The notes: generated from the sequence alone by a model not told the origin. A stretch of DNA of 64,000 bases from Dolomedes plantarius (GCA_907164885.2 OU015503.1:70736488-70800487), one strand, 5' to 3'. Shown: positions 26,400 to 39,536, numbered from the stretch's first letter. Program-made: numbers and translations.

Positions 26400-27345
26400 G
26401 GTTTTTTTACATATGAAGGAATATGTGAAAAACACGTTTTGCCCCCCTTCACCCTTCGGGGGGCGAATTTTGAAAAATCGTGAAACTGATTTTAAGTAAT
26501 CAAGTTCCTTACATTTTAAAGCAAGAATCTTAAGGATATCTGTTTTTTTTTCTTTCAGATATGAGGGAATATGGGAAAAATGCGTTTTGCCCCCTCCTCC
26601 CCTTTTGGGCCAAATTTTGAAAAATCCTGAAATTGGTTTTTAGGTATTCATGTTCCTTACATTTTAAAGCAAGAATCTTTAACATATCAATTTCCTTCTT
26701 TGAGATATGAAGGAAAACACGTTTTGCCCCCCCCCCTCTCCCCTTGAGGGGGGGGCCGAATTTTGAAAAATCCTGAAACTGATTTTTAGGTATTCGGTTT
26801 CCTTTTATTTTAAGGTAAGAATCTTATGGATATCCGTTTAATGTGAAAAACACGTAAATCACGTTTAGCCCCCCCACCCCCCCTTGGAAAAAAATCCTGA
26901 AACTGATTTTAGGTAATCAAGTTCCTTACACTTTAAAGCAAGAATATTTTGGATATCAATTTCCTTCTTTGAGATATGAGGGAATATGGGAAAATACGTT
27001 TTGCCCCCTCCCCCCCATGGGGGCCGAATTTCGAAAAATCCTGAAATTTGTTTTTAGGTATTTATGTTCCTTACATTTTAAAGCAAGAATCTTATGGATA
27101 TCTGTTTTCTTCTTCGAGATATGAAGGAAAATGTGATAAAACACGTAAAAACACGTTTTTTCCCCTCCCCCCCTTGGGGGCCTAATTTTGAAAAATCCTG
27201 AAATTGGTTTTTAGGTATTCATGTTACTTACATTTTAAAGCAAGAATGTTATGGATATCAATATCCTTCTTTGAGATATGAAGGAATATGTAAAAAACAC
27301 GTTTTGGCCCCCTCCCCCCCTTGGGGATCCAATTTTGAAAAATCG
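26400..27345. repeat. Minisatellite, seven units of about 125-155 bp
   Basis: Each unit has a GATATGA(A/G)GGAATATG start (about 26412, 26560, 26702, 26830, 26970, 27117, 27275). Then follow ACACGTTTTGCCCCC, a C-rich/G-rich hairpin, GAATTTTGAAAAATC and CTTACATTTTAAAGCAAGAA. The units are diverged but collinear. Confidence 0.88.
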
Positions 27346-27442
27346 CTTCTTAAATGACGCCTTCAGCGAAAAAGTAATAAGCTCCTAAAATTTGATATCT
27401 GTATCTCCAATAGTTTTTGCTGGGCGTTGATACGTGTATGTA

Positions 27443-27634
<192 letters not shown>

Positions 27635-27729
27635 TCATTGAATTTACTGAGATGAGTTGAGTTAAGATGTTTGAGAGCGTCTTGGTAAACTTTTGCTACA
27701 GAAGGACTTATTAGACCTGGACATATAGT

Positions 27730-27845
27730 TTAAAGCCCATTCCGAATGGCTACAAACATCCATGCCAGCAGTGGGACTAGAACCCACAGACTCTAAGACA
27801 AAATGCCAACGTCCTAGCTATTCGACCATCTCCCAGCAACGCACC
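27730..27845 (-). mobile_element. tRNA-derived SINE (minus strand)
   Basis: Read on the minus strand, GGTCGAATAGCTAGGACG is a box-A-like region. GGTTCTAGTCCC is a good B box, followed by the tail CACTGCTGGCATGGATG and TTTGTAGCCATTCGG. A shorter, degraded relative with the same tail lies at 37875-37925. Mismatches in the cloverleaf argue against a real tRNA gene. Confidence 0.6.
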
Positions 27846-28966
27846 TACTGAAAGTAGGCATAAAGTTTGAAATGGACTCATTTTTAACATAAAATTAAGG
27901 ACGAATACACTAGGAAACTTACTGAAAATACTTAACTAGGTAACACTTGCCTCTAACCCTAAATTTTTGTTTTTACTCGTTTCAGTAATACCCCATTATT
28001 AACAAACATGGCGTTATTATACACCGTTTTTTTTTTTGTTGCACTGAAGTTGGGCAAACTGAGAATTTCGTTGTTACATAGATAATTAATCATTCCGTGA
28101 ATATCTGCGATGATTATATATATATTTTTTTTTCTTCGTTCCCTTCCCGTTTCCACCGCAGCCGCAAAATGACGGAGCACCCTGCCGGACAGCCCTATAT
28201 CATCTGGCAAACAATTCACGTACGTTATTAAGATACTAATCAGAGTCCGCAGATTAAAAGAGTCGCGTGACTACCATTTCGCAACGCATTACTTGTTTCC
28301 TATGCGGTCTAATGACTTTTGCTCGCATTGTTATTATTTCGACCGCACTCGATTCCAAGTGATGCCAAATGCGCGGAGATAAGAGAAATATAAATGCATT
28401 TGCCCTCTCGCACTCCACTCGTTCTGCGGACGATTTCTCATTCTGATAAGTAAATTCGTGTTCGGACGCAATGGAGGAACGCCGTTATCAAGTTTCCAGA
28501 AAAGCGGTGGGATTTAAGCGCTAACAAGGAAAACGCGTTTGAAATGAAAGTATGGCAAGCGGATTTTTACTAGTGGATAACGGAAATATCTGAGGCACTC
28601 GTAAATTGAGCTGTTGAATGCAAATGAATGTAACATTACTCACAATAGTTTTTAGTCAAAGTTTATGTGCAGTATAGTAATATGACAGATATCAAAAATT
28701 CATTCTTGGCTCAGTTGGTATTGTATACACCCGAGGCATCTGAAATGTTTGAGGAAGGACGTGAAAAACGGTATGCATACACTCTAAAAATGACATGCAG
28801 TTTCAGGGTATTATGTTTCTGTTTAGCGAATTTACCTGTTTGAGGTATCCCACATTTTTATCTTTTAAAAATGCTTTCGTAGACTGATAGTTCTACTTCC
28901 ATTTTTGTAATTCCATTTTTGTAAACAATTTTGTAATATACCTAGAACAGCATACACGCGCTGATA

Positions 28967-28970
<4 letters not shown>
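27846..28970. other. Unassigned sequence, possibly single-copy
   Basis: About 1.1 kb without terminal repeats. It is relatively GC-richer around 28130-28530 and contains short frames without motifs. No gene can be supported. Confidence 0.4.

Positions 28971-29026
<56 letters not shown>
28971..29026. repeat. (TA)n tract
   Basis: About 56 bp of TA dinucleotide ending at the left terminus of the 29029 element. Confidence 0.96.
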
Positions 29027-29028
<2 letters not shown>

Positions 29029-29804
29029 CAGTGGTGCTTCGACTTACGAGTTTAGTTCGTTCCATGACGGAGCTCATAACTCGAAATACTCGTATCTCGA
29101 ATCGATTTTCCCCATTGATATGAATGGAAAAGCCATTAATTTATTCCTGGCTCCCCCCAAACACCGCATTTTTGTTACATGTTTTTCAGTAAGAGAAATG
29201 TGCTTATAAATGATGAACATTATATAAAAACACAATACAATAGAATGCACTGCAATAAATTTGTTTTAAGTGTAATGTACAACATTTACCTTGCAGATAA
29301 GTCTTGAAGATGATGATGTACGAAAAGGAGAAAGGCTGAACTGAATAATTAAACCTTATTCTTTGATTTTTAACCAAGAACATCCCATTCCCTAGACCCC
29401 ATGTGGGTTCCAGTGTGGGGGAGGGGATTGAAGCCATTTCTCTGTGAAAGAGGTTGTAGGCTGTTTGGTTTCGGATGGCGACTCAAGTGTGGGCAGAGCA
29501 ACCTGCCCGGGTGATAATTGTTCAGTGTTAATCTCTCGGTTTAAGACTGGATAGCAGTCTTAGAATAATATTATACAATTGTATAATAATTCTACATAAA
29601 GGTTGTAAATATTATATGATTCTTGGGTTCTCATTTGATGAGCACGTAACATGGCGTTTGCTACGCAAACTAGCGGTGGGGTATCTGAAGCTTGCTCGTA
29701 ACCCGAATTATAGCTCGTAACTCGAAGCAAAAAATCTGCCAAAAGAATGCTCGTATCTCGAAAAACTCGGTAAGTCGAGACTCTCGTAAGTCGAGGTACC
29801 AATG
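29029..29804. mobile_element. Pogo/Tigger-like non-autonomous element, 776 bp
   Basis: The left end CAGTGGTGCTTCGACTTACG and the inverted right end (CATTGGTACCTCGACTTACG) are terminal repeats flanked by TA at 29027-29028 and 29805-29806. Subterminal copies of CTCGTA(T/A)CTCGAA occur on both sides. The centre has no recognisable transposase. Confidence 0.75.
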
Positions 29805-29805
29805 T

Positions 29806-30560
<755 letters not shown>

Positions 30561-31059
30561 GTCAGTATACCGTCTGTATGATTTAGTATCAGTGAATGCA
30601 TGCTGTTTTAGGTATATTACAAAAATGGAAATATTACTTAGTGTACGAAAGCATGTTGCAAATAAAATTATGGGATACCCGAAACAGACAAATTTACTAC
30701 CTAGAAACTTTACACACTGAAATAGAGTATGTTCCTTTTTAGGTCACTGTATTGGAAATTTCTGCCCCCTATATCTGAGTTCACAATACCGAGATAGGAT
30801 GCCGATTTTCAAATTTTATGATTTTTTTTCAGAAGAGAGATATTTCAATGTTTAACACTCGTTTTGCACTATGAATTCTCTAGTTATCATTACAGTGAAA
30901 ATATTACTGCTTTTGGAATTTTGAACAGGTCGGATACAGGTCATTTTGTTGCAACGTCACTGATGCGACGTCATGAAAAGGAGATCCGAATCTCTCGATT
31001 TAAATACCCCAATAGAACAACGTCAATGGAAAGAAATAGATCTTGAACTCATAGAATAA

Positions 31060-31225
31060 CGACATATGGTGCAGAGAGAGAAAATAAAAACTTTTCCGCG
31101 AGAAATTTGGAGTGAAATTACACCGGCAACAACAAAAGAAAACTTCGTTGGAGCTATGCCAGAACGCTTAAGAGTGGTCATCCGCGCGAAAAGAAGCCCA
31201 ATTAATCATAAGACAAACTTTCTGC
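31060..31225 (+). pseudogene. Possible Tc1-like transposase C-terminal remnant
   Basis: The frame reads REIWSEITPATTKENFVGAM, then PERLRVVIRAKRSPINHK. Many Tc1-like proteins end with a W(N/S)xIPxxxxxxLVxSMPxRxxAVIxAxGGxTxY pattern, which this fits loosely. No terminal repeats or catalytic motifs are visible nearby. It could be chance, so this is a weak call. Confidence 0.3.
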
Positions 31226-31309
31226 TCTACTGTACTATTTTGAGAGTCATTCTAATTAGCCATGCAGATTTTTTTTTACTTTGCATGACAATTTTCTCAT
31301 TTTAAGTTA

Positions 31310-32370
31310 GCTTATAGTTTCATGTTTAATTATTGTACGTCTTTTTTTTGCCTCAAACAGTGTAGGGAAAATATTAACTTTTTTTAGTTTTCTGTTTTAT
31401 TGAGATTTATGTTTTTGAAACATTGAGTTGTTTCATTGCAAGTTGTTGGGGCGTATAGAAATATTTATTTTTCACCGACTGTTCATACACTAACGAGTAC
31501 ACATACTCAGTATCTACAATTGAAACTGGAAAATTTTTATTTCATCGATATTATATTAATGGTTTAGATAAAAACTTAAAGAAAAGCTAAAGACTGTGTT
31601 ATAGTTATCTGTTTAGTGGAAATAAATGTTGTTGAAACATAGAGTTGTTCAATGCAAGCTTTTTCATAGCAATTTTTTACAGACTTCACATAGACTAACG
31701 GGTATACTGTCGGACACCTAAAATTTTGTTTAATCAATATTACATGAATGATGTTTAAAAAAAAACTTTTAAGAATACTTCAAAACAAAATTCGTCTCTA
31801 TTGTTTGAACTTTGTTTCTTCGACTGTATTTAACACATTCCCTTTTGTATACTACGAAATGTATACACCTTTCATGGACAACAATCTGTGCCGTTTTCAC
31901 AGTGTAGATATGTTTTCTCGATTTTTTCAACGTAAAAAAATCTTCAAACATTTTCCAATTAAAGGTTATAAAATAATTTTTCTTCTTTAAACTAATAACA
32001 GATGGCAGCACTAGTCATTTTTATGCTCCTTTAACTGGAATACATTGAATCGAAGTGAACGAAGGACGAGATTAAAGTGTCAACACCGTGCAAACTGCGC
32101 CCCTCAAAGGGATAAAGCCTAGATTCTCACGAATTACCGGAAATTTCTGTTGGAAATGTAGATGAAGGAATTCCCGCCTCCCGTCACAAACACTTGGATC
32201 GTTCATTTTGGTACGTGCGAGCACCGATGGATACTCAGCATTCGGGGGGATAGGCCCATGGAATGCTATTGACGGATAACATCCTGTGAAATCTTGTGAT
32301 ATCACCAGCACCTCTGAAACAAAAGACCTTAATTAACATGTTACATCAACAACGTTTTTATTACGAAACT
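31310..32370. other. Unassigned sequence
   Basis: AT-rich to 32000, then mixed. Open frames of 79-80 codons on both strands lack motifs. Confidence 0.4.
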
Positions 32371-32374
32371 TTAA

Positions 32375-35183
32375 GGGGACTCGGTACCAAAAAATTTTTT
32401 TTCTTAAATAATGCCTATATTAAAATTCTGAAATCATATTTAAGTAAGTCTGAATGATACAAAATAATAAAACATTTCAAATTGTTAAAATTTTTATAAT
32501 TTTTTATAAAAATTTGAATTTTTTTAAAAAAATTCAATAATTTTCAAATTCCTACTTCTTTTTTAATTTTTATATTTGGAACTAGATTTTTTTACCACTT
32601 GTTCATCATACCTAACTACATAAAACTTCTGAGCAGATTTTAAATAATATAAGTAGATCAGGGTAAAAAAAAATAAAATGTGGTTGCATATGGAAAAAAC
32701 GATAAAAAATAGTACTTTTTTAGATTTATAAATTTTTTAAAAAAGTTTTTTCATAGATATCAAAAAACCACTCAGACGTTTTGATACAGTAAGTATCAAG
32801 ATTAATCAAAAAAAAAATTAGACCATTTGCATTAGAATTGTAGAAGCCTTAGCATTTCGAAGATGGGGAGAATTTGAAAAATCACAAACTGAGAAAAATG
32901 AGTTTAAAGATTTCATTTATAGAAAAACCATATTAAATATAATCTTACTTCATGAAAACTTTTTTGCCAACAATAATAGGATATATTATTTGTTTTCACA
33001 ACAAAAAATAAAAGCTAGAAACCTTAATTTAAAAAATTGAGATGCATATATAAGCTGTTATCCACTCGTTTACTGCAGTAAAATTATCTTGAAATAGACA
33101 AATGCTGTAAATGTACAAAAATTAAGGCATAATATATACTACTTACTTGTTATATATTTATAATAAGATGCACTACTGTCATAAATCCTAAATAATAATA
33201 AACATAAACTATTAATAGCTTAAGATATGAATTTTGAAACCACCAAATTTTAATATTTCAATTTCTAAATTTAATGAACAAGGGTCAATCACTTTCCAAT
33301 AGATTTAAAAGTAGCCAGCACTATAAGTAATTCCTTCTCTCTTTTTTTCTACAATTTCTCTTTTAGCTTTTGCATTTTTTACAATTTTTCTTACATATTG
33401 ATATTTAGATGTAGGTCGTCTTTCTCGAAAAGATTTGTTTTCGCATATCTAACATTTTTGCAAGTCTTTATGTATGGCACCCTGACTTTATTCCTAGTAT
33501 TTTATGAACTTCTTTTAATGTAAAACTCACACCTTTTTTATGTATTCGCAAATTGCTTGTCTAACAGAACGATCTACACATTTTTTATACACAAATATGT
33601 CTTTGGTACACCTAGACCAAATCATATTATGCAAACTTTCATTTGCATTTTGCGTTTTGTAACTAATGCACTTTTCTAAAAGTTCATTTGATGCTAGTCG
33701 TTGGTAAATAGGAAGTATCTTTGGTAAAAATTCTTCTTTAATCGGTGTTCCAACATTTAACTTATGATTTCCTGGTTTTACACCTTTCGAAACTGCAGAC
33801 TGATAGAAACACCATGAATCAGCCCCACTTGGACATTTGTGGTGCTGTGGTTTTTGGTCAGTTGAAATACTGTGGAACAATGTAGCATATATTGCAGTTT
33901 TCATATTATTTACATCACCCTTGTTCTGTAAAATTGCTCTTTGATAGTATTTTGTGAGCTTTTTTATTGTCGTTTCCTTAAGACTACCATGCCCTTTGCC
34001 TCCTAAATTGACACCACGAACACGCCAATCTTTAACAGCATTTCGCAAAGCTGTTCCTAATCTCTTACTTACGTGATTTACACATTCTTCCTTTTTAATT
34101 TCTACAGAAATATCACAAACAGGAAACAGAAATATCACAAATAGCTGAAGTTTTTGAACCTGATCTATAAGCTTCTTTCACTTCCTTATGAACTTGTTCG
34201 AACATATTTTTTGATAAAGTACAAGTTGCAGAGTTAAGCTTTTCAACACACCTCATATAAGTTCGTGAAGAAAATGGGGCCATATTCATTGACATACAAA
34301 ATTTTTCAATAACAGTATATCCTTTCCCAATATTTGAAAAGGCACTGTCAACTTGAATATTTAAATTGGAACATTCTTGTTTCCTTTTAGTGTCTGATAA
34401 TACATTGGTGCACTCTAAACAAACAAGTTTTAAATTTCTGTAAAAACCAACTGCACTGCTACAGTCTAATTTGAGAGATATGTTTCCACAATCTACACAT
34501 TTCACATTAGAAAACAAATTTCACAGTTCAACAGTATTTACAAAAATATATTCACCATTAATATTTTCTGTTTCTATTTGATTACAAGATTGAAAATTCT
34601 GCAATCGAGCACAACTGTTTGATAACATGCTTGTGTTCATGCAACGTGATTCTGCACTGCTATCACTTATTATGTTACCTTCGGTTTTTTTCCATCTTTT
34701 ATTATTATTTTCTGTTGCAAGAACAGATTTTCTTTTCCTTCTAGGCATGATTTCAGAAGAACACACAAAATAAATAAAAATGAACGAAGCTTCCACTTCT
34801 CTAAACGAACTCGAATTATAAAACGCAATCCATGAAAAAAAAACAGTGTTCAGCACTCGTAAATGTAAACAAGTTGGCGCTACGGTTGTGGATAATCTAA
34901 CTTTGAAAGCAGCATCGATATAGAAATAATTATTTTTACAATAAACCAGGGAGACGATCAGATCTCAGCTGTAAACATTGAAGCAGCTGGGATTTAAAGG
35001 GACATTTAAAGGGAAAATGAAAGATATGGGTTACGAAAATTAACCATAACTCCTTAAATATTTATCAGAATGACACGAAATTTGGGTGGAATCTTCTAGA
35101 CATGTGAAGGAATAATTTAGAATAAAAATATGAAATTCGTCAATTTGGTCATTTTTCGACAAAATGAGATGTACCGAGTCCCC
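32375..35183 (-). mobile_element. TTAA-flanked Mutator-domain (Kolobok-like?) transposon, internally deleted
   Basis: Including the flanking TTAA (32371-32374 and 35184-35187), CTTTAAGGGGACTCGGTAC at the left is matched perfectly, inverted, at the right. The minus strand carries a broken transposase of the arthropod Mutator-like domain family. The remainder is AT-rich untranslated sequence. True Mutator elements make 8-11 bp target duplications. The TTAA flanks point instead to the Kolobok or piggyBac mode, and Kolobok is my preferred but unproven reading. Confidence 0.75.
33527..34748 (-). pseudogene. Mutator-like transposase with the catalytic core deleted
   Basis: The start at 34748 is MPRRKRKSVLATENNNKRW, a basic N-terminus. 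An in-frame TGA at 34521-34523 splits it. The frame resumes with a CxxC pair (VKCVDCG) and SAFSNIGKGYTVIEKFCMSM. At about 34110-34140 a 16-bp word (TTTGTGATATTTCTGT, minus) is duplicated and shifts the frame. It joins AICDISVS directly to VEIKKEECVNHVSKRLGTAL. In family members, as I recall them, a DGTW...D core lies between these points. The rest (GADSWCFYQSAVSKG, NANESLHNMIWSRC) is well kept. It cannot be active. Confidence 0.8.
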
Positions 35184-35187
35184 TTAA

Positions 35188-36043
35188 AGATCTGTTTTAC
35201 GGAAGTAATATAAGGTTTGAACGTTTTTCCCAAGTCTTGCCCAAAAAGGTAATATTCAAAACGCTAAAAATTCAAGGGGGTTATCGTCAAGGAGACACGG
35301 TTACGAAATTAAGTACAATCCAGCAACGTAGAGGAAATATGTTTTTGGAGGGGGGGGGGGATCACGAAGTCGCATGGATATATCATTTACACTTTGTAAG
35401 CGAGGTATTTAGTACAACTCAACCTTCAAGCCGGAGACTATGTTTGGCTATTTTGTGAGCTACGCTAGTCACCTCAGAATATTTGAAGTTCCCGTCGGAA
35501 TTTTATTTTTAAAAAATTTCTATTTATAATCACTACTATCGGCTATTTTAAAATTCCTGCCATCATCACATTAAAAAATTGCTAAATAAAATCTCAATCT
35601 CTATAGTGAAGAAAATAACTGTTTAGGAAAGCGTTAAACATTTATTTTCTCCAATGGCGGGTACAAAAGACGTCTGAGCCAAAAGAAAGAAATAATGAAC
35701 AAAATTAATTGCAAAAAGTAGCCACAGAAAGAAACTCTATAGACACATAAGGTTCTTTGCTTGCCAATAGCGTTCCTACGTGATCTTCGTGGAGAGAGCC
35801 GAACAACTGGGAAGGTGAGGCCTGTCCATCATCTCTTTAAGGTCACAGAGTTTGCAGTGAAGGTCATTGGTAACATGTATGCGGTGTAAGTGCTTGGCAA
35901 GAAATTAGTGACCCACAGCAAGACGGAGGTCCGCAACAGTTCTCCTTATAGGCTGGTCTCTAATGCCTGATATTATGCTCCACCAAGACTTCTGAGATTT
36001 CCTCTCGAAAAATTGAAGCGTCGCACATAAATAAAGTTGTTTT
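35188..36043. other. Unassigned sequence
   Basis: Contains a poly-G run at about 35351-35360. No gene or repeat identified. Confidence 0.4.
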
Positions 36044-36226
36044 AAGACCTGCCTCACAATGAGAAAGCATGAGTCTGAAACACGTATGTCCGATACAAGC
36101 TGCCTCGAAAAACCAGTTATTTTTGCACCGATTGCTTACACCAGACATGATCATGTCTGATTTCAATGCAGATTGTATCAGACATGCGTGTTTCAGACAC
36201 GCGCTTTCTCAGTGTGGGGCAGGCCT
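36044..36226. mobile_element. Palindromic MITE, about 183 bp
   Basis: AAGACCTGCCTCACAATGAG at the left pairs with CTCAGTGTGGGGCAGGCC at the right. The arms continue inward through TCTGAAACACG and GTCCGATACAA. The centre holds a second palindrome, CAGACATGATCATGTCTG. TTA/TAA flanks suggest a Harbinger-type 3-bp target. The overlapping open frames on both strands are incidental. Confidence 0.7.
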
Positions 36227-36417
36227 TAGAGCACAAAATCGTCTCCACGCGCGACGCCTAGACAACGCGCTGGATTAGCAAAAACGTAATTTTCTGTTGC
36301 CCGTATTGTAAAAAAGAACATGGAATATTCTAACCCCTACATATAAAGTCTTAAGGGCTGTTTTGTTAATAACTTTGTATATATAATGTAAAAGTAAAAA
36401 TCATTAACACTCCATCG

Positions 36418-37399
36418 GGCGCTTTGATCTGACAGTTACACGCGTGTCAATATCTCTGCTTTTGTCCCCTAAAGCTTGTTCTGACGACCTTGACCTTACC
36501 AGTATCTGTCCGTCTGACCACCTGCTACTTTGGAATGCAGCAACGACCAGTTCCGTGTAGGAGTATTTCCCTTTTTGAAGATTTTTTGAAGTTTTGTATT
36601 TGTTAGATACACGCGCCCGATAACGTTTGTCTTTTGAAGCTTTACGGAAGTATCAAGATTCCCTGTACGTTTTTTATTTTTATTTTCCCATGATGAGTGC
36701 TAAGCGCTTTTCAGATATGAATAATCAAAAAGATCTTGAGCTAGTTCATAGTATTATATTTAGTGATGGAAATTAGGAATTAAATGCTGAAGAATTTGAT
36801 GAAAGTGATGATGACAAAGAAGATATTTTAGAAACATGTGAAGTTGATTCTGATAGCAGTGAAAGTGATTATAATGACTCAGAACTTGATTATGAGGCTA
36901 ATAATGATGATTTTTATGTAGGAAAATACAATAGAACTCAGTGGGCAAAATGGATCGGAAGAAAAAATGTCAAAGGTAGAATATTAGCTTAAAATTACCT
37001 GGAATAATCGGAAGTGCGAAAGGTATAAATCTGTATACGGCTCTTTGAACTGTTTTTTTTTCTGACGAAATATTGGAAATAATTGTGAATGCACTAAAAG
37101 ATACATTTCTGCAGTTTCTAATCTATGTAGTAGAGAAAGAGATGCAAGACTAACAGATAATATTGAAGTAAAAGCCTTTATCGGTTTACTTCTATTAGCT
37201 GGTGTGCTGTGAAAAATAAAAATTGTAAAAAAATGCAAAATAATAAAAACAGGTCCGGGTGTAAAAGCCTGGACCTAAAAAGAATAAAAATAGAAGATTT
37301 AAAGTATTAAAAATTGACAGAAAACACATAAAACAGAGATGTATCTGACAGATACACCGCGCCCGATGACGTAAGTTTCGAGACGCGCCCGACGGAGTT
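36418..37399 (+). mobile_element. piggyBac-like element, internally deleted
   Basis: TTAA at 36414-36417 and 37400-37403 flanks termini ACTCCATCGGGCGC and (inverted) ACTCCGTCGGGCGC. The subterminal motif CGCGCCCGAT(A/G)ACG occurs at about 36610 and 37360. The interior is the N-terminal third of a piggyBac transposase. At 982 bp it is much shorter than autonomous piggyBac elements. Confidence 0.8.
36690..37213 (+). pseudogene. piggyBac-derived transposase, N-terminal fragment
   Basis: The start at 36690 is MMSAKRFSDMNNQKDLELVH, with an in-frame TAG at 36774-36776. Then comes the acidic N-terminal region typical of this family (EEFDESDDDKEDILE, DSDSSESDYNDSELD), then NRTQWAKWIGRKN. After frameshifts, KLPGIIGSAKG, FFSDEILEIIVNA and RERDARLTDNIEVKAFIGLL follow, then LLAGVL and a stop. 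Known family members have LPGxxGxA, W..F(F/L)xxE(I/L)LExIVxxTN and LIGLLxLxGV at these positions. The catalytic Asp region downstream is missing, so the protein is dead. Confidence 0.8.
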
Positions 37400-37403
37400 T
37401 TAA

Positions 37404-39458
37404 GTTCTGCGACATTTTTTAACAGGGAAGTACACCACTGGCTCTCTCTCTCTTAAGTTCTGATAGAAGCAAAGCGTTGCAAATAAAGGAAAGTAAATTA
37501 CAAGAAGGACAATAAACGCATCATGAGATTCATCAAATACCTAGGGAAATGTCTCGGGTATATCACATAGTTATATCACAAGCCGTTACGTAACGATTGT
37601 CGATAAACGTCAATTCTCATGGGTCTCCAGTAAAACATGATCACTAGTCCGCTTCTTGTAAAAGCTTTAGTAATCATAACGTCAGAAATAGCTGGTCAAG
37701 ATGGCGCGCTCCAGGACAGCTCGTAGAGCATACGGAGTTACGTTCAAACGAATCAGCTGTGAATATCCTATGAAGTAACCGAAAACGGAGGTTGGTTGTG
37801 TTGATCGAGAATGCTATGGTTGCCTTTTGCTACACGGGGGTAATTAGACCGATACGTATAGCTTAGAGAAGATTCCAAACGGCTACAGACATTCATACCA
37901 GCAGTGGGACTCTAAATCCCAGCCACGGTATTATGTGGAATTAAACAGGTAATAAAATAGAGAGACTGTGCATACAGGTAATAAAAGTGCCGTATAGTGA
38001 CACTTTTAAAATTGTTAATTGGAGAAAACACATTCTGACACATGTCTGGGATAATTAGAAAAACAAACTCAATTTTAATAAATAATATTAGCATTTAATT
38101 TATCTTCTTATTATTTAAAATTAATTTAATCGTTGGTTACAATTTTCACAGAAACAACATAATAATTATCTACATACATTAAGAAAGTATTTCAACACAT
38201 AATAAAACCTAGCTACATATATTGATTATTCTGTGCTCTCACCTGAGCAAATATATTACAAATTATTTTTACTTACCACCACCCTTATTGTAGACTGATG
38301 ATTATCATTCATTGTTACACTAAACTTGTTCCAATGCAGACCAGAAACTTCGAGATGCCTCAGCATAAAAAGGGCGACAAGGGCCGAAGAGAGGACAACC
38401 TCGAGCTATATCACAGTCTAAGATTGTTCTTCACCTGACTCAAAAAACCGTTAAAACTTCCCAGCACCGAAAATCGCAGTGGTCAGAAAATGTTCTAGAA
38501 CAATTAATACATTTCAGCCCTATGATTGGTTAAAAAGACAGTTGCTGGGTCGTTGCTATGGAGGAACTATGTCCCCCAAATGACCGAGAGGTTGGCAAGT
38601 AATTCTCCCTTCTTGTGCAAATGACCTTGTGTACTATCCGTACAATTACAGGTCACACTTAATTTCATACGGGGAACAAATTCCTTTCTTCCAGGAAACC
38701 CGGTACGAAAAACCACAGAAATGATTTTCAGAACATAGACAATTTAAGATTTTAAGAAATAAAATAAATACATTTATAAATGTGCATGGAACCGAATTAA
38801 TGTTATTTCGAAATTATGAAATAAGAAAATAGTATTTTTTCTTTAGAGTTAAAACAGTATAATAATCAAAACAATTACAAAAGTCGAGTTTCATGTCACA
38901 CATCGACAGAGAGGCAAAAGTTGAAAGGTATTGTTTAATGTTCACCAACACTACCAAAAGCAGCAGAGTTCAATTTCACTCCTCTTTTTGTCAGAACAGT
39001 TCTGCAGAAACCATGTAGTACCAGTACCTTAGACCTAGTTTCTATCGACACACTTTTTGATACCAATATTAGCTCAACAAAACATGTAAGAGGGTGCAAA
39101 ATATATAAAATATCCGATACGTGAAGCAGATATAATGCATCATCTTGACTGGGAAGTCGTGATCTCTTGATGTGTATTTCGGGTAAGCTGCTTCTTACCG
39201 CTTGAAGGGAGTGAGTATGTCAATTGAAGACCTACAAATTTTCCTCTTTTAATCACGAAAATTCTGTCTGCCGAAAATTCCTAATTCTGTTATTTGTCAG
39301 ATGATGGCTTTTTCCACTGAGTTAGTAATTCTGTAAGGGTTGTATATTGTGCATTTTAATAAAGACCTACATAGTACGTTAGCAACACATGATGCAGATG
39401 TTATGTAGGATTTAGTAATATTTAGTGAACAGATAGAGAAATAAAATTTTAGTTATAC
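37404..39458. other. Unassigned sequence with a degraded SINE tail
   Basis: 37870-37925 (ACGGCTACAGACATTCATAC, CAGCAGTGGGACT) resembles the tail of the SINE at 27730. Otherwise about 2 kb has no terminal repeats, tandem units or supported frames. This is one of the least repeat-like stretches of the window. Confidence 0.4.
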
Positions 39459-39528
39459 ATATTGTTACGAATATTGTAAATTAATGTATGTCTTTAGCTT
39501 AAATTAAGGTTAAAATTGTTATTCTGCC

Positions 39529-39536
39529 TATAAAGG
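39529..39536 (+). promoter_or_regulatory. TATA box of the solo LTR
   Basis: TATAAAGG lies 66 bases inside the LTR, with the poly(A) signal downstream in the same orientation. Confidence 0.45.

Noticed and set aside
26400..27345. Regularly spaced repeats resembling a CRISPR array
   Set aside because: The units are 125-155 bp, diverged throughout, lack a repeat/spacer pattern, and this is eukaryotic DNA.
27959..28219. 86-codon minus-strand ORF
   Set aside because: Low-complexity basic and Asn/Ile residues only, no motif, and it spans a T-rich run.
28441..28530. Possible host gene start (ATGGAGGAACGC at about 28471)
   Set aside because: The frame closes after 16 codons and no convincing splice donor follows.
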